Shown in pieces: positions 61,164 to 64,000 of a DNA stretch of 64,000 nucleotides. Source of the DNA: Paramecium sonneborni (taxonomy: Eukaryota; Ciliophora; Oligohymenophorea; Peniculida; Parameciidae); assembly GCA_905182985.1 (NCBI GenBank), contig CAJJDN010000138.1, positions 18,146 to 82,145 on the forward strand, written 5' to 3'. Each line of letters opens with the position of its first letter. Position 1 is the stretch's first letter. Both the position numbers and the translations under genes were made by a program. Under the pieces are notes generated by a model. It worked only from the letters and a program-made list of their open reading frames with translations. It ran no database searches and was not told the origin of the DNA.

Positions 61164-61914
61164 TCATTTTTATACTAAAACTGCTTTTAACAATTAATCT
61201 ATTTGTAATTTATTTTTTATAATTTAAGCTTTAATGTTTTAAATTTTAGATTTTTTTTCTTTTATAACTTCTTCTACTTCAGCAATTTTATCATATAATG
61301 GTTATTAAGCCTAATAATTAATGAATATTTATTACTTCTTCAGTTGCTCTATTCATATCAACCATTTTTTATTTAGAAACATTATAAATCTTTCTCCATT
61401 ATTACAATTCCCTATTCATATTTTCAATATCATCTTAAATAAATTCAATTTATTTTGCTAAAGGATTCACATTCTGGCTCATAGATTGGATTAATTTTTG
61501 CATTACTATAGTATCAGAAACTTAGGATGTTCCTAGATTTTATGCAATTTCTTCTTTAATTTTATCTAATAATAAAAATTAAATTAATACCTTTTTAAAC
61601 ATTAACTTTTCCTATTCTCTTCATTTTAATTCCTTCTTAAGGTTAATCCTTATCTTTTTCTTCTTCTTTACCCTTATCTTAATTTTTCATATTATCCCTA
61701 ACAAATTTACCATATTCTTAAGCATTAATATCAGAATTAGGTTTAACATTCCCTTAAATAACAATTCCATCATCATCATCATTATTTCCTTTGCCTTCTA
61801 TAATTACATTAGCTGTTCCTCCTTTCTTTTAATTTTACTCAACTTAAACTTAATTACTAGGTAATTAAGGTGGTCTTTTTTTGGCAGTAGAAGGTCGTAC
61901 ATTCCCTTCTTATG

Positions 61915-61970
<56 letters not shown>

Positions 61971-62639
61971 GGAGGAGGTTATTATTATTTTTAAGTTTCT
62001 TTAGGTTATTAAACTGGAGGTTATTAAACTTATTATTTTGGTTTTGGATCTTCTTTTGGTTAAGCTGTTTTTTTTTCTTCAGGCTTCTTTTCCTCCTTTA
62101 CTTATGGTGCTGCTTATTCTTTTGGAGGAGGTTATTAAGCTTTAGATTCTGGCTTGGGCTATTCTTTTTTTTAAGGTTCAGGATCTTTTGCTCCTGCTCC
62201 TCCTAAAATCTAAATATTAATTATATAACAATAGTACTTTTTTAACAAAAGGATCACTATTTTTACCACTAACAGCTGCTCGATATATTGCTTACAATAA
62301 TAAATTTGTGTTCTCGGGTTCTAAACCTGCAGCTATTTTTCCTGGTTTTGCAGCTATTTCTTCCTTTAACATCATAGATGTCAAATCTATTATTTTCTAT
62401 AAGAATAAAAGCTTCTTATCTTTATTATCATATGCATTTCCATCTAATTCGTCACCTGTATAAAGGCCTTTTGCATAACCTAATATAAATTTAAATTTGA
62501 AACCTGTTTATTTAGTTGTCTCCATTATTATATCAAATATATATTTAAATGGAGGCTTTTCAAGTAATTTCTATGACATTTTAGGCTTTTCAAATAAAGC
62601 ACTATATAAATCAGCTGTAGGTTTCCAAAAATCTGCCAT
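61164..62639 (-). CDS. IFT54 / TRAF3IP1 (MIP-T3), intraflagellar transport protein
   Basis: 465 residues after introns of 28, 25 and 25 nt. The first 130 residues match the TRAF3IP1/IFT54 N-terminal calponin-homology-like domain: KPPFKYIFDIIMETTKQTGF, DNKDKKLLFLQKIIDLTSMML, LEPENTNLLLQAIYRAAVSG. A Lys/Glu/Pro/Gln-rich middle contains an 18-Gln run (61916-61969, all TAA). The C-terminal 150 residues form the family's coiled coil (IEFIQDDIENMNRELQQWRKIYNVSKQKMVDMNRATEE), which binds IFT20. IFT54 is an IFT-B subunit that binds microtubules and supports cilium assembly. Convergent with the previous gene, stops about 100 bp apart. Confidence 0.92.
61916..61969 (-). repeat. Pure TAA repeat encoding 18 glutamines
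   Basis: Eighteen uninterrupted TAA codons on the - strand (TTA on +) within the IFT54 gene, following Pro-Pro-Pro. Unlike the Sec14-like gene's run it has no TAG interruptions, so its length should vary readily. Confidence 0.95.
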
Positions 62640-63010
62640 TATTTTATTAAGAAAAAAGAAATAATTATTCAATATTAAAACTTTTTTCTTTAAATTCTAA
62701 GAACTCCAAAAATTACAAATTTAAATACTAAAAATACATCACCAATAAAAGCAAATCACTTTCTAATCAATATCTATTTATGAAAAAAGAAATTATAGAT
62801 CATTTTACTTATATAAATAAATTCAGTTTTAAATTTATATTATATAAAATATGATTATTTGGAGATCCCAAAAAGTATTAGAAATTTAGCATATTTTATT
62901 TAATAAATTATATAAAATATTCCCTTAATTATCTTTCTTATTAGAATTCAAATTAAAACATAATTTTTTAACTTTATCTTTCACTTTTATTATAAGTTAT
63001 TAAAATAAAC
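62640..63010. other. Intergenic AT-rich region
   Basis: About 370 bp between two - strand genes. Very AT-rich; nothing identified. Confidence 0.5.
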
Positions 63011-64000
63011 TCACGATATGTTTACAGTTTTAATGTCATAAACTAAATCGTTTATTCTGTTTGAAATAAATCTATTGCTATTTTCTATTTATTTAAACAT
63101 TCCAAATCGATCTTCGAATTCAATTAATTATTTCATAATGGAACTCTCCATTACTCGAGTATTCATTTTGTAAGTATCATTTAAAATTAGTTTAAATTAA
63201 TTGTAGCTTTCTTTCTTACCTAACTTTGAAAATTAATGCATTACTTCAACTTCCTTATCTGAAGATATATATTAATAATAAATACTTAAAAGTTTTTATT
63301 TTTAATTCATTATTGTTTCTTCTAACTAACGATAAGAATCATCACATAATTTTTTAAAAAGATCTTCTAATTTATCCTAAAAATCAGAAAGAACTTGTAA
63401 AAAATATTAATCTGGTTTATTTTTTTTTTAAATTAGTTTATTATCATTATTAATAGTAAAATTTTGAAGTATTCGAAGAAATATTGTATCCACACTTTAC
63501 CAATCTCTGAGTTTAAAATTCTTAAAAATCCATTCTATCTCTTAGAATCGAATATAAGATTTAATCAATTTATCAGTTGCCGAAAGAATTGCTTTTTCAC
63601 TCTTATACTCATGTAACTAATTCATGGTTAAACTTATTTTGTTAATAATTTAAAATAGAGTTGTGTCTTTAAAAGGAGTTTCTTTAATTTGATTGACAAC
63701 TTCTAAGTTTAAATTAATTAATGAGTTATTTCTAAATTGCATTTTTCTTGAGAAAAATTAAGGAGATTAATATTTTGATTATTAAGGAGATTTTCTTGCT
63801 GTTGAAGTTTATTATTTTGATTCAATCGCATAATCTGAATTATCTATTTTTAATTTCCTATGTTATCTAATCGAGTCAGAAGTTTGTTGAAAATGAGCTT
63901 ATGGAAGTTCTGAGTGTTTAAAAATTCTTTTTAACTAGTTCCGAGACTTTGTACTTGAAACTGCTTCTATTGAGGGTAGGCTATCAACTCTTTCTTTAAT
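63011..64000 (-). CDS. Uncharacterised helical protein (5' end outside the window)
   Basis: The last 329 residues of a - strand gene that runs off the window edge. The first visible 80 residues are basic and Ser/Gln-rich (SLPSIEAVSSTKSRNQLKR). The rest is helical with KETPFKDTTLFQIINKISL, IKSYIRFQEIEWIFKNFKL and long Gln/Glu/Lys-rich coiled coil, ending VYDIKTVNIS. No introns are needed in this part. No family recognised. Confidence 0.75.

Overview
The window is nuclear DNA of a ciliate, most likely a Paramecium species (macronuclear genome). Three things show this. (1) Almost every gene reads through only if TAA and TAG mean glutamine and TGA is the sole stop; with that code about 28 complete genes close exactly in frame. 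(2) The genes are cut by many introns of about 21-31 nt that begin GT (usually GTA) and end AG (TAG, but also AAG and CAG). (3) The DNA is very AT-rich and gene-dense, with gaps between genes often of only 14-80 bp. A 119-nt 5S rRNA gene with a Tetrahymena/Paramecium-type sequence supports this. All coordinates below are genomic spans including introns; spliced lengths were obtained by hand, and in each case the exon total is divisible by three.

Layout. 1-4317: AT-rich, gene-poor, with one degenerate (+) reading frame (2267-3513). 4318-12211: RING protein, a Rab6-like GTPase (-), and a 1,935-residue secreted multi-domain protein. 12974-17746: Dis3L2-type exoribonuclease and a PB1-ZZ-UBA protein of the p62/NBR1 type. 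18245-23809: coiled-coil protein (-), alpha/beta hydrolase, large ciliate protein (-). 24748-27397 (-): Sec14-like protein with a 41-Gln run, and a small secreted protein. 28029-28147: 5S rRNA. 28688-36394: TMEM135-like protein (-), AGC-type kinase, coiled-coil protein, heat-shock-factor-like regulator, cyclic-nucleotide phosphodiesterase. 36417-38555: Atg8/Atg12-like modifier followed by an exact 1,039-bp direct repeat split by a single N, very probably an assembly fault. 38481-41271: uncharacterised protein, seipin, tiny Cys-rich protein. 41826-49558: coiled-coil protein (-), tail-anchored TPR protein, casein kinase 1, RFC clamp-loader subunit, Gln-rich protein. 49715-55604: divergent pair including a 1,523-residue low-complexity protein. 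55850-64000: USP30-like deubiquitinase (-), CNOT11, 895-residue protein, IFT54 (-), and a truncated gene (-).

The genes are ordinary eukaryotic housekeeping and ciliary genes rather than one pathway or a mobile island. Some functional themes recur: autophagy and ubiquitin (PB1-ZZ-UBA, Atg8/12-like, USP30-like, RING), lipid handling (seipin, Sec14-like, TMEM135-like), RNA decay (Dis3L2, CNOT11), signalling (PDE, kinases, Rab) and cilia (IFT54). No tRNA, CRISPR array, transposon or bacterial-type operon was seen. Several intervals (17747-18244, 23810-24747, 27398-28028, 31901-32317) hold open frames that look partly coding but that I could not assemble into a gene.
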